Origin: Clostridia bacterium
GTDB lineage: Bacteria > Bacillota > Clostridia > Oscillospirales > CAG-272
Length of the DNA stretch: 59,790 bases
Assembly (NCBI GenBank): GCA_017453205.1
Contig: JAFTKO010000006.1
Span: 1 to 59,790, forward strand
Direction: 5' to 3'
Shown here piece by piece: positions 1-8,467 of the stretch. The notes beneath the pieces were generated by a model. It ran no database searches, was not told where the DNA came from, and worked only from the letters and a program-made list of their open reading frames with translations. The position numbers were made by a program, and so were the translations under genes. Position 1 is the first letter of the stretch. Each line of letters opens with the position of its first letter.

Positions 1-1
1 C

Positions 2-655
2 TATGATCTCTTTATCCAAAAATTCAAGCCCAATCAAAAAAAGCGCCTCTTTTTCCGATTTGTAAAAAGAAGCTTTGATATTTTGAGTTCGCTTTTGGGG
101 TTGATTCTTTTGTCCCCGATTATGTTGGTCATTGCAATTGCCATCAAATGCGACTCCAAGGGTCCGATCATCTTCAAACAACAACGTGTTGGCAAAGGAG
201 GGGAACCGTTCAACTGCTATAAATTCCGTTCCATGAAAACGACTGCTCCAAAAAACTGTGCGACTTCGGTTTTGGGGGATCCTACCCAATATTTGACGCG
301 CGTGGGACGTATTCTTCGGAAACTGAGCTTGGATGAACTTCCGCAACTGTTTTGTTGTTTGATTGGAACCATGTCGGTGATCGGATACCGCCCTTTGATT
401 TTAAAGGAGGAAAACTGCAACAATATGAGAGAGCAGCTTGGTGTTTTTGCGATGCGTCCGGGCATTTCGGGTTATGCGCAGGTCCTTGGCAGAGACGATG
501 TCTATTATAAAAACAAAGCCATTTTGGATGCCGAATATGTAAAAAACGCGTCTATTTTGTTCGATTTGAAATTGATGGTAAAAACCGTTTTGGTGGTTAT
601 CAAGAGAGAAGGAAATGATTCCGAAAAAATTGACAAAAATGTTGCAAAGGATTGA
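2..655 (+). CDS. Initiating undecaprenyl-phosphate sugar-phosphate transferase (bacterial sugar transferase family), 5' end cut by window
   Basis: The frame is open from the first base of the window, so the true start lies upstream or within the first codons. A TTG at position 83 is an internal codon of the KRSFDILSSLLG segment and is unlikely to be the start. What is visible matches the minimal catalytic module of the WcaJ/RfbP family (PF02397): a membrane hairpin (LLGLILLSPIMLVIAIAI), then FKQQRVGKGGEPFNCYKFRS and the conserved LRKLSLDELPQLFCCLIGT and RPGISGYAQVLGR segments. The family transfers a sugar 1-phosphate from a UDP-sugar to undecaprenyl phosphate on the inner membrane face, the first step of Wzy-type polysaccharide assembly. 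The next gene begins 6 bases after the stop. The sugar donor cannot be told from the sequence. The locus probably continues to the left of the window. Confidence 0.9.
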   Translation, partial: YDLFIQKFKPNQKKRLFFRFVKRSFDILSSLLGLILLSPIMLVIAIAIKCDSKGPIIFKQQRVGKGGEPFNCYKFRSMKTTAPKNCATSVLGDPTQYLTRVGRILRKLSLDELPQLFCCLIGTMSVIGYRPLILKEENCNNMREQLGVFAMRPGISGYAQVLGRDDVYYKNKAILDAEYVKNASILFDLKLMVKTVLVVIKREGNDSEKIDKNVAKD

Positions 656-661
656 TGTAAT

Positions 662-1447
662 ATGATTTTGCAAGAAAAAGTAAAAGAAACCGTATCAACA
701 GACTATGGTTTGGTTTCAATTATCATGCCCAATTACAATGGTGCCAAGTACCTAAAAGATACCATTGATAGTGTAATTGCGCAAACTTACAGTAATTGGG
801 AACTATTATTTGTCGATGATTGTTCCAAAGATGAATCAATGGAGATTATTCGCTCTTATAAAGACAGCAGAATTAGGCTTTTGCAAAACGAAACAAACAG
901 TGGGGCTGCCGTTTCCCGCAACCATGCTTTAAAAGAAGCTCGTGGAAAATGGATTGCTTTTTTGGACAGCGATGATTTATGGAAAAAAGATAAGTTATTG
1001 CTACATCTCCAATTTTTGATAGAAAATCAAATTTCATTTTCCTTTACAAGTTACTCTGTGTTAAATAGTGATAATGATGTTGTTGCCGAATTTACACCTA
1101 AAAAAGATACTTATGATTACAACACGATTTTAAAGCACTGTTATATTGGTTGCTCTACCGTTATTTATGATAGTGAGAAATTTGGAAAAGTATATATGCC
1201 AACCGATGCGATCAAAAGAGAGGATTTTGCATGTTGGTTAAAAATATTAAAGATGGGCGAGACCGCAACCTGCTTTCATGAAAACTTGACTACATATCGA
1301 GTACATAACAACTCGGTTTCCTCAAACAAGTTTAAAATTATTAAATATCAATGGAATGTCTACCGTAATATCGAGCGTCTATCGTTATTAAAATCATTTT
1401 TTTTAATGTTTCACTGGGCAGTGAAAGGATTTTTCAAATACAAATAA
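662..1447 (+). CDS. Family 2 (GT-A) glycosyltransferase
   Basis: This is a 261-residue protein. The N-terminal GT-A fold is clear: SIIMPNYNGAKYLKDTIDSV (about residues 19-38), the nucleotide-binding VDDCSKDES (about 52-60) and the DXD-type metal site FLDSDD (about 98-103), followed by an acceptor-side half carrying REDFACWLK. It presumably adds one sugar to the lipid-linked repeat unit at the inner membrane face. It sits 6 bases after the initiating transferase and in the same operon. The coding sequence is strongly AT-rich compared with the dcw genes further right, as are the next five genes, which suggests acquisition by transfer. Donor and linkage are unknown. Confidence 0.88.
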   Translation: MILQEKVKETVSTDYGLVSIIMPNYNGAKYLKDTIDSVIAQTYSNWELLFVDDCSKDESMEIIRSYKDSRIRLLQNETNSGAAVSRNHALKEARGKWIAFLDSDDLWKKDKLLLHLQFLIENQISFSFTSYSVLNSDNDVVAEFTPKKDTYDYNTILKHCYIGCSTVIYDSEKFGKVYMPTDAIKREDFACWLKILKMGETATCFHENLTTYRVHNNSVSSNKFKIIKYQWNVYRNIERLSLLKSFFLMFHWAVKGFFKYK

Positions 1448-1466
1448 TATAAGGTATGGTCATAAG

Positions 1467-2282
1467 ATGGAAGATTTAAAAGTTAAACTGGTAGAAATGT
1501 TTCAATGGTTTCATGATTTTTGTCAAGAAAATGATTTGCGTTATTATGCGCTTGGTGGAACAATGTTAGGTGCCGCTAGACATCAAGGATTTATTCCATG
1601 GGATGATGATATTGATGTTGGAATGCCGCGCTCGGATTATGAAAAATTGAAGTTATTATTGGCCAATCAAGACAATCAACATTATGTTTTGGAAACACCC
1701 GATTTAAACACAAAAAATTATTACTACCCCTTTTCAAAATTATATGATACAACCACTACATTGATTGAAAATACTCGATTTAAAATTAAACGCGGAATCT
1801 ATTTGGATATATTCCCGTTGGATGGCATTGGCAATACGCTTGAAGAAAGTCGAACAAATTTTTCTAAGGTGAAAAAGCAATATAATCTTTTACTAACACG
1901 GGTAACCGGCATTAGAAAAGGCAGAAAATGGTATAAAAATTTAGCTGTTATTTTGGTAAGAATGATTCCCAACTTTATTTTAAACAATAAAAAAATATTA
2001 AAAAAGCTTGTAGAGTCCGGTAAAAAATATTCCTTTGACGATTGTGAATGGTGCGGTAATTTATTTGGTGCATGGGGATTTAGAGAAGTTATGCCAAAAG
2101 AAATTATGGGAGAACCGAAACTCTATCAATTTGAGAACATAATGATTTTTGGCGTGGCTGATGCAGACAAATATTTGAGCAATCTGTATGGTGATTGGAC
2201 AAAACTCCCTCCGGAAGAAAAACGCGTAACACATCATGATTATATTTTGTGTGACTTATCTAAGTCATATTTAGATAAGTAG
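1467..2282 (+). CDS. LicD family phosphotransferase
   Basis: This 271-residue protein carries the LicD nucleotidyltransferase-fold signature at residues 29-53: LGGTMLGAARHQGF followed by IPWDDDIDVGM, with the aspartates that bind metal. LicD-family proteins move a phosphorylated alcohol, classically phosphocholine, from a CDP-activated donor onto a glycan. No choline uptake or activation gene is visible here, but the next gene is TagD, which makes CDP-glycerol. I infer that this LicD adds glycerol phosphate, or a related group, to the surface polysaccharide. The gene is AT-rich like its neighbours and follows the upstream glycosyltransferase by 19 bases. Confidence 0.9.
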   Translation: MEDLKVKLVEMFQWFHDFCQENDLRYYALGGTMLGAARHQGFIPWDDDIDVGMPRSDYEKLKLLLANQDNQHYVLETPDLNTKNYYYPFSKLYDTTTTLIENTRFKIKRGIYLDIFPLDGIGNTLEESRTNFSKVKKQYNLLLTRVTGIRKGRKWYKNLAVILVRMIPNFILNNKKILKKLVESGKKYSFDDCEWCGNLFGAWGFREVMPKEIMGEPKLYQFENIMIFGVADADKYLSNLYGDWTKLPPEEKRVTHHDYILCDLSKSYLDK

Positions 2283-2379
2283 ATTGTTCAAAAAACTTTA
2301 AGCGAAATGGCAAAAATGTCTTGTAATTATAAAAGTTTTGAAAAAACAATAGCTCAAAGATGACAAGGAGAAAATAACA

Positions 2380-2778
2380 GTGAAAAGAATAATTACATAT
2401 GGAACATTTGATTTGCTTCATTACGGACATATTAATCTATTACAACGTGCAAAAGCTTTGGGTGATTATTTAATTGTATGTCTTTCAAGCGACGAATTTA
2501 ATTCCTTAAAAGGAAAGAAAAGTTATTTTAATTATGAGCAAAGAAAAAAATTGTTAGAAGCTATTCGTTATGTGGATCTCGTCATTCCGGAAACTTGTTG
2601 GGAACAAAAAAAGAGTGATATGCATGAATATCATATTGATATATTTGTGATGGGGGACGATTGGAAAGGACGCTTTGATGATTTAAGAGACGAAGGCGTG
2701 GAAGTTATATATCTTTCCAGGACACCTGAAATTAGTACAACTCAAATTAAAGAAACATTACACAATACAAAAAAATGA
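2380..2778 (+). CDS. tagD: Glycerol-3-phosphate cytidylyltransferase
   Basis: This 132-residue protein is close to the usual 129-132 of TagD/GCT enzymes. It contains the HxGH motif HYGH at residues 14-17 after TYGTFDLL, and the second catalytic motif RTPEISTT at residues 114-121. The family makes CDP-glycerol from CTP and glycerol 3-phosphate in the cytoplasm. A GTG start follows the Shine-Dalgarno AAGGAG at 2365-2370 with nine bases between. There is no TagB/TagF-type glycerophosphotransferase in the window, so the CDP-glycerol is probably used by the adjacent LicD protein for polysaccharide decoration rather than for a poly(glycerol-phosphate) chain. A wall teichoic acid role elsewhere in the genome is not excluded. 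Confidence 0.93.
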   Translation: MKRIITYGTFDLLHYGHINLLQRAKALGDYLIVCLSSDEFNSLKGKKSYFNYEQRKKLLEAIRYVDLVIPETCWEQKKSDMHEYHIDIFVMGDDWKGRFDDLRDEGVEVIYLSRTPEISTTQIKETLHNTKK

Positions 2779-2874
2779 GGCTTACATTATCACATTAGTT
2801 TTAATAACAGGAACAAGTACTCAATTAAGAGCTGCGATTTCAAAATAAACGATTCTATATAGGGAGGTAGTATA

Positions 2875-3654
2875 TTGGATATTCAAGTATTAGTTGCCAC
2901 CATGCATCAGACAGATCATTCGTTACTTGAAAAAATGAATATTAAAACAGATGCAATCATTGGCAATCAATGTGATCATATTGCCATTGAAGCTTTTGAA
3001 TGGAATGGTAATAATATCACCTATTTAAATTTTGCCGAACGCGGTGTTGGTTTAAATCGAAATAATGCATTAATGAGAGCATCTGCTGAGATCTGTCTTT
3101 TTGCTGATGATGATGTAGTATATTACGATAACTATGCAGAAATCATTGAAAAAGAGTTTATTGAGAATCCAAAAGCAGATGTTATTGTGTTTAATATGAA
3201 ATGGTCCCGAAACGGTGTTGATTTACGTGATTGTGTTCATAAAAAAGGATTTATAGGCAGAAAAAAAGCAAGCTCCTATGGCACCTATCTAATAGGATTT
3301 CGTTCTGCACGCATTAAAGCGAAAAACATTGTGTTTCATAGAATGTTTGGCGGTGGAACTGAGTATAGTTGCGGTGAGGATACAATTTTTTTACAGGATT
3401 GTATAAAAAAAGGACTTAAAGTATATAGAACAACTTCAACGATCGGCATCGTTTATCATGGCGAATCCACATGGTTTAAAGGTTATACCGATAAGTTTTT
3501 TTATGATAAAGGGGTGCTTTATAAATATATATATCCTTTATTGGCTAAACCGCTTTCTCTTTATCACGTTATAAAACACAGAAAAATGTATTCAAATTTT
3601 GGTATAAAAAAGGCATTCATTCAAATGTGGAAAGGAACAAAAGTTAAATTTTAA
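2875..3654 (+). CDS. GT-A glycosyltransferase, family 2-like
   Basis: This 259-residue protein has the GT-A features GVGLNRNNALMRA (about residues 58-70) and the metal-binding ICLFADDDVVYY (about 73-84), followed by a GGGTEYSCGEDTIFL segment typical of the acceptor half. The start is TTG at 2875. It is chosen because GGGAGGT at 2862-2868 lies six bases upstream and no ATG is suitably placed. The likely role is addition of a sugar to the growing repeat unit. The C-terminal 60 residues are basic and hydrophobic and could contact the membrane. The gene is AT-rich and belongs to the same block as LicD and TagD. Confidence 0.82.
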   Translation: MDIQVLVATMHQTDHSLLEKMNIKTDAIIGNQCDHIAIEAFEWNGNNITYLNFAERGVGLNRNNALMRASAEICLFADDDVVYYDNYAEIIEKEFIENPKADVIVFNMKWSRNGVDLRDCVHKKGFIGRKKASSYGTYLIGFRSARIKAKNIVFHRMFGGGTEYSCGEDTIFLQDCIKKGLKVYRTTSTIGIVYHGESTWFKGYTDKFFYDKGVLYKYIYPLLAKPLSLYHVIKHRKMYSNFGIKKAFIQMWKGTKVKF

Positions 3655-3697
3655 GTTACGGCATGTTTTATTTTGTGGGCATATAGGAGATTAAACT

Positions 3698-4747
3698 TTG
3701 CAGACATATATCATTTATATTGGGTTACTTATCTCAATTTGGTTACTTGCTAAAATTGCTGATAAAAAAAACAAAAAAGCTTTTTTAATATTAGCAATTA
3801 TCATTTTATCTTTTGTAGCAGGATTTCGAGCATATTCCGTTGGAATAGATACGATAAACTACGATAATAAGTTTTCTTTGATAGCCAATGGAGACTTGGA
3901 ATATGCCTATGGTCTTGAAGAGGGCTTTAAATATTTGTGTTTAGTTCTATTAAAGATATGTAATAGTAGTACTTTTTTATTTGTTATTTTTGCTACGATT
4001 ACCAATGCATGCGTTTTATTACGTATGTGGGATTTTAGGCACATGTCATCTCTTGGCTGTATGGTTGTTTGTTACTATATCGGCTTTTACTTTATGACAA
4101 TGAATGTAATGCGTCAGTTTTGTGCCATTGCCATTTTATTTTATTTTACAAGATTATTGTCGCAAGGAAAATATTTTAAATATTGTGCTGTAATTGCTAT
4201 TACCACATTGTGTTTTCACCAATCAGCTTTAATTGGTCTTGCTTTTTTAGTACTTGAAATATTTAATTGGAAAACCTTGTCACGTAAGCAAAAAAGAATA
4301 CTTATTTTTGGACTTTTTTTGATACCCTTTGCAAGCGTGATTGTATTTTCAACTTTTGAAGAATATCAACATTATTTTTCATCAATGGATTTAGATGTTG
4401 GTTTTATGTTGCCGTTGAAAATAATATTCTTTATGGTAACCGTTATCCTATCCGGTGCAAAGAACAAGTTTAAAAATAATAACAATGAAACCCTTAGCGT
4501 AAGTTTATACTATTTATTGGGATTATTGATAACATGTCTCGGTTACGCATTTACTTTTATGGATAGAATAGGTTGGTATTTTTATATTTTTGAGGGCGTT
4601 TATATGGGAATCGTTTTGCGTAACGCTTCTAAATCCAACAAAATATTCTACAGTTTTTGTTTGTTATTTCTGATGGGTTATTCTTTTGTGAATATTTTGA
4701 TGAATGGGTCACAAGGTGTAATTCCTTATTCATTTATTTGGAATTAA
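3698..4747 (+). CDS. EpsG/Wzy-like polysaccharide polymerase, polytopic membrane protein
   Basis: This 349-residue protein has about ten hydrophobic segments. Residues 40-56 carry FVAGFRAYSVGIDTINY, the hallmark of the EpsG family (PF14897), which is grouped with the O-antigen polymerases. By position among glycosyltransferases and a flippase it is the best candidate for the polymerase joining lipid-linked repeat units on the outer membrane face. The TTG start is supported by AGGAGA at 3685-3690 with seven bases between. Codon use is extremely AT-rich. Individual Wzy-type proteins are too divergent to predict the linkage formed. Confidence 0.85.
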   Translation: MQTYIIYIGLLISIWLLAKIADKKNKKAFLILAIIILSFVAGFRAYSVGIDTINYDNKFSLIANGDLEYAYGLEEGFKYLCLVLLKICNSSTFLFVIFATITNACVLLRMWDFRHMSSLGCMVVCYYIGFYFMTMNVMRQFCAIAILFYFTRLLSQGKYFKYCAVIAITTLCFHQSALIGLAFLVLEIFNWKTLSRKQKRILIFGLFLIPFASVIVFSTFEEYQHYFSSMDLDVGFMLPLKIIFFMVTVILSGAKNKFKNNNNETLSVSLYYLLGLLITCLGYAFTFMDRIGWYFYIFEGVYMGIVLRNASKSNKIFYSFCLLFLMGYSFVNILMNGSQGVIPYSFIWN

Positions 4748-4783
4748 GATTTTATCAAAATTGAGGAAAGGTATTATGTAAGT

Positions 4784-5761
4784 ATGGATGATGTTAAAGT
4801 TTCAATCAGTTGTTTAACGTATAATCATGAAAAATATATAAGAAAATGTTTGGATGGGTTGGTATCCCAAAAAACAAATTTTAAGTACGAGATTCTAATT
4901 CACGATGATGCTTCAACCGATCAGACAGCTGCAATCATTCAAGAATATGAAAAAAAGTATCCTGAAATTATTAAACCTATTTATCAAGTAGAAAATCAAT
5001 ATTCCAAAGGAGTACGAATCGGTAGAACTTATCAATATCCGAGAGTACGCGGAGAATATATTGCTTTTTGTGAGGGTGATGATTATTGGTGTGATGAAAA
5101 CAAATTACAAAAGCAATTTGATGCTATGCAAAGTGACTGTAGTTGTACTTTGTGCGTCCATTCTGTACAGAAAGTAACAAATTGTGGTGAATTGTTAGAT
5201 ACTTATATAAAACCATCTACATTATCATATGGAATCATTTTAGGAGATCAATTTTTATATAATTATTTGACTGGAAAAGAGTCATACCCCTTTCAAACAA
5301 GTAGTTATTTTATAAAAAAAGATATTTTATTGAATATGCCTAATTTTCGTTATCAATTTAAAGTTGGTGATGTTCCGATGCTTTTATGGTCAGCCGCAAA
5401 AGGAAATATCTTATATATTGAGGGGGTATATTCTTGTTACAGAATTGGTGTTCCTGGAAGTTATAATGCAAAATTGAATGATAAAAAATATGTTATAAAG
5501 CAAATAAAAGCTAATATTGATGGATATTTAGCTTTTAATGAGGATACCAATCATAAATATTGGGATTTTATGAAACACAAAGTATTATATTCTCAAATTC
5601 AATATTCTTTTGCCATTAAAGAAAAAATTAGTAAAGAACAGAAAAAAGAAATAAAAAAAGAATTATCGATCAGAGAATTATTTACAGCAAAAATAAAATT
5701 TACATGGTTAGGAAATTTATTAAGAAAGATTAGACATAGATGGATAAGACGGTTTAGTTAA
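4784..5761 (+). CDS. Family 2 glycosyltransferase
   Basis: This 325-residue GT-A protein has SISCLTYNHEKYIRKCLDGL (residues 7-26), ILIHDDASTDQT (38-49) and the metal site FCEGDDYWCDE (about 89-99). Closely similar domain patterns occur in capsule loci, where these enzymes add hexoses or amino sugars to the repeat unit. The ATG at 4784 is preceded by GAGGAAAGG at 4763-4771. Between them, at 4776-4781, lies an ATG directly followed by TAA in another frame, a start-stop codon pair that could slow initiation. The C-terminus is strongly basic, with many Lys and Arg residues, suggesting membrane association. The gene is AT-rich, and the compositional change comes just after it. Confidence 0.86.
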   Translation: MDDVKVSISCLTYNHEKYIRKCLDGLVSQKTNFKYEILIHDDASTDQTAAIIQEYEKKYPEIIKPIYQVENQYSKGVRIGRTYQYPRVRGEYIAFCEGDDYWCDENKLQKQFDAMQSDCSCTLCVHSVQKVTNCGELLDTYIKPSTLSYGIILGDQFLYNYLTGKESYPFQTSSYFIKKDILLNMPNFRYQFKVGDVPMLLWSAAKGNILYIEGVYSCYRIGVPGSYNAKLNDKKYVIKQIKANIDGYLAFNEDTNHKYWDFMKHKVLYSQIQYSFAIKEKISKEQKKEIKKELSIRELFTAKIKFTWLGNLLRKIRHRWIRRFS

Positions 5762-5796
5762 ATCAACTATGTAACAAATTGGAAGAAGGCTTTTTA

Positions 5797-7251
5797 GTGA
5801 GTAAAAATTCAATTTCAAAAGGGTTCATATGGAAACTCCTCGAACGCTTTGGCGTATCGGGAATCCAATTCATATTACAAATCATACTGGCGAGGTTGCT
5901 CGATCCCGCGCATTACGGTGTTTTATCGATTATGGTCATTTTTACCACGCTCGCCAATGTATTTATACAAAACGGCTTTAATACCGCACTCATCCAAAAC
6001 AAAGATGTCGATGAGGATGATTACTCATCTGTCTTTTGGGTATCGCTTGGAATTGCAGGTGCGTTGTATGCGCTGATCTTCTTTGCGGCACCTTTGATCG
6101 GCTCGTTCTATGAAATGCCGGATATTGTTGCCCCGTTGCGTGTGCTTGCCTTGATGTTATTCCCGGGCGCACTGAACTCGGTACAGCTTGCAAAGGTCAG
6201 CCGAGAAATGGACTTCCGTAAGGTGTTTTATTCCAATATTGGCGCTGTAATTGTATCCGGTAGTGTTGGAATTGCCATAGCCTTGCTTGGCGGCGGTCTT
6301 TGGGCGCTTGTTGCGCAAAGCATGTTGAATGTATTTGTTGCTTGCATTGTGATGCGCTTTACGGTCAAACTGAAGCTGCGGTTAAAATGTAACTTTCATC
6401 GTGTTAAAATTCTGTTTGCTTTTGGTTGGAAATTACTTGTTTCAAGTCTGATCGATACATTATATCAAGATTTACGCAGTCTTGTGATAGGAAAAAAGTA
6501 CGATTCATCTACGCTTGGATATTACAATCGCGGAAAGCAATTTCCGCAATTTATGGTAAATGCTATCAACGGAGCCGTACAAAGCGTGATGTTACCTGCG
6601 ATGTCGGCAAAGCAGGATGACAAAGCACAGGTAAAGGCGATGATGCGAAACTCTATTACTATGAGTGCATATGTGATCTTTCCGATGATGGCAGGGCTTG
6701 CCGGGGTGGCTACTCCGTTGGTACAATTGCTGTTGACGGACAAGTGGTTGCCGTGTGTTCCGTTTTTGCAGATCTACTGTTTTTCTTTTGCGTTCTATCC
6801 GGTACATTCCTGCAATCTGCAAGCGATCAACGCAGTCGGACGCAGCGATGTGTTCCTAAAATTGGAGATCATTAAAAAAAGCTATGGATTGATCGCATTG
6901 ATCATTGCAGTTTTCTGCTTTGATTCACCGATTGCCATTGCGATGACAGGTATTTTTACCACGGTAATCAGTTGTTTTGTAAATTCTTATCCCAACAAAA
7001 AGCTGATCAACTACTCATATTTTGAACAGATGCGGGATATCCTGCCTTCCTTTGCGGCATCCTTGGTGATGTTTGGAGTGGTGTTGGCAGTAGGAATGCT
7101 TCCGCTGAGTCCGATTTTGTTGTTGCTTTTGCAGATCATAACAGGCATTGCGGTCTATGTGGCAATTTCTGCTATTACTAAAATGAAACCGTATTTGACA
7201 GTATTGACGATGTTAAAAACTATGCTGAGAAGAAAAAAGGGGTTATCATAA
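5797..7251 (+). CDS. Polysaccharide flippase of the MOP superfamily (Wzx/RfbX-like)
   Basis: This membrane protein of about 484 residues has roughly 12-14 hydrophobic segments. The N-terminal pattern (GFIWKLLERFGVSGIQFILQ, then ILARLLDPAHYGVLSIM) is typical of MOP-family exporters such as Wzx and TuaB. The family flips undecaprenyl-linked repeat units across the membrane. I prefer the GTG at 5797 over the TTG at 5779, because GGAAGAAGG at 5781-5789 is then a ribosome-binding site at normal spacing, and the family usually begins close to this point. Base composition is clearly less AT-rich than in the preceding six genes. The stop overlaps the next start by one base, so translation may be coupled. 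Confidence 0.92.
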   Translation: MSKNSISKGFIWKLLERFGVSGIQFILQIILARLLDPAHYGVLSIMVIFTTLANVFIQNGFNTALIQNKDVDEDDYSSVFWVSLGIAGALYALIFFAAPLIGSFYEMPDIVAPLRVLALMLFPGALNSVQLAKVSREMDFRKVFYSNIGAVIVSGSVGIAIALLGGGLWALVAQSMLNVFVACIVMRFTVKLKLRLKCNFHRVKILFAFGWKLLVSSLIDTLYQDLRSLVIGKKYDSSTLGYYNRGKQFPQFMVNAINGAVQSVMLPAMSAKQDDKAQVKAMMRNSITMSAYVIFPMMAGLAGVATPLVQLLLTDKWLPCVPFLQIYCFSFAFYPVHSCNLQAINAVGRSDVFLKLEIIKKSYGLIALIIAVFCFDSPIAIAMTGIFTTVISCFVNSYPNKKLINYSYFEQMRDILPSFAASLVMFGVVLAVGMLPLSPILLLLLQIITGIAVYVAISAITKMKPYLTVLTMLKTMLRRKKGLS

Positions 7252-8453
7252 TGCAATCGAAAAAGAAAATACTATTGCTCGGCGGTTCCGCGCAGCAGGT
7301 GATTGCCATTGATAAGGCAAAGGAATTGGGTTATTACACGATTCTTTGTGACTTTTTGTCTGACAATCCGGGGCAGTATCATGCAGACAAGTTTTATCTT
7401 GTAAGCACGACCGATAAAGAAGCTATTTTAAAGGTTGCGGAAGAAGAAAAAATAGACGGCATTCTTGCTTACGCATCGGATCCTGCAGCTCCGACTGCGG
7501 CATATGTGGCTGAAAAGTTGGGACTTCCCGGCAATCCTTCTGAGTCTGTTGAGGTTTTATGTAATAAAGATCGGTTTCGTGAGTTCCTTTTCCAAAATGG
7601 ATTTCATGCGCCGATTGCTTGCGGATATACTTCCATTGAGCATGCATTGAAAGAAACGGACAAGTTTCGGTTACCTGTTATCGTAAAGCCCGTAGATTCT
7701 TCCGGAAGCAAGGGTGCCACAGTTCTTCATGATTGGGGCGGTTTGGAAAACGCATTGGAGTTTGCTTTCTCCTTTTCGAGAGGGCACAGGGTTATTATTG
7801 AAGAATTTATTGAAAAAAAACACCCGTACTTAATTGGTGGAGATATTTTCGTCATTGATGGTAGGATCGTTTTGTGGGGATTGTTAAATTGCCATAGAGA
7901 TCAAAATGTAAATCCTCTTGTTCCTGTTGGAAAGAGTTATCCGTTAGCTTTAGATGATTGCGATGTTCAATTGGTACATCAAACACTTCAAAAAATGGTG
8001 GATAAATTGCAGATTCGATCCGGTGCCATGAATGTGGAGTTGATCGTCGACAAGAACGATCGCGTATGGCCGATTGACGTAGGTCCTCGGAATGGCGGAA
8101 ATATGATTCCGGATCTGCTGGGAATGATATTCGACGTGGATGTGGTTGAAATGTCTGTAAAGGTGGCCATGGGTGAGAAGATCACATCAAATGTTTGTGT
8201 TGGAAAGCCTTTTTATGCGACGCATAATTTACACAGCAGTCAAAATGGAGCATTTGAGAAAATAGTATTTTCGGATGAAATTGAACAACACATTTTGAAG
8301 AAATGTATTTATAAAAAGCCCGGAGATAAGGTGGAATATTTTGACAATGCAGCAAAGGCGCTTGGGATTATTTTCTTGAAATTTGATAACAAACAAAAAA
8401 TGTTGAGTCATCTCGAACGCATTACAGATGAAATTCAAGTAATTTTGAAATAA
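7251..8453 (+). CDS. ATP-grasp ligase of unknown substrate (first of two)
   Basis: This is a 400-residue protein. It has a pre-ATP-grasp Rossmann-like domain (KILLLGGSAQQVIAIDKA), the lid segment VIVKPVDSSGSKG at 143-155 and the metal-binding end of the fold, MNVELIVD at 260-267 with IDVGPRNGG at 275-283 (E263, D277 and N281 as likely ligands). The ATP-grasp family joins a carboxylate, via an acyl phosphate, to an amine or thiol. Within a polysaccharide locus, next to a PLP-fold protein and a GNAT, I infer that it links an amino acid or other acid to a sugar amine or carboxylate. It is distinct from the ATP-grasp at 9962, not a tandem duplicate. The substrate is not predictable from the sequence. 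Confidence 0.88.
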   Translation: MQSKKKILLLGGSAQQVIAIDKAKELGYYTILCDFLSDNPGQYHADKFYLVSTTDKEAILKVAEEEKIDGILAYASDPAAPTAAYVAEKLGLPGNPSESVEVLCNKDRFREFLFQNGFHAPIACGYTSIEHALKETDKFRLPVIVKPVDSSGSKGATVLHDWGGLENALEFAFSFSRGHRVIIEEFIEKKHPYLIGGDIFVIDGRIVLWGLLNCHRDQNVNPLVPVGKSYPLALDDCDVQLVHQTLQKMVDKLQIRSGAMNVELIVDKNDRVWPIDVGPRNGGNMIPDLLGMIFDVDVVEMSVKVAMGEKITSNVCVGKPFYATHNLHSSQNGAFEKIVFSDEIEQHILKKCIYKKPGDKVEYFDNAAKALGIIFLKFDNKQKMLSHLERITDEIQVILK

Positions 8454-8467
8454 GGACACGCCTTTTT

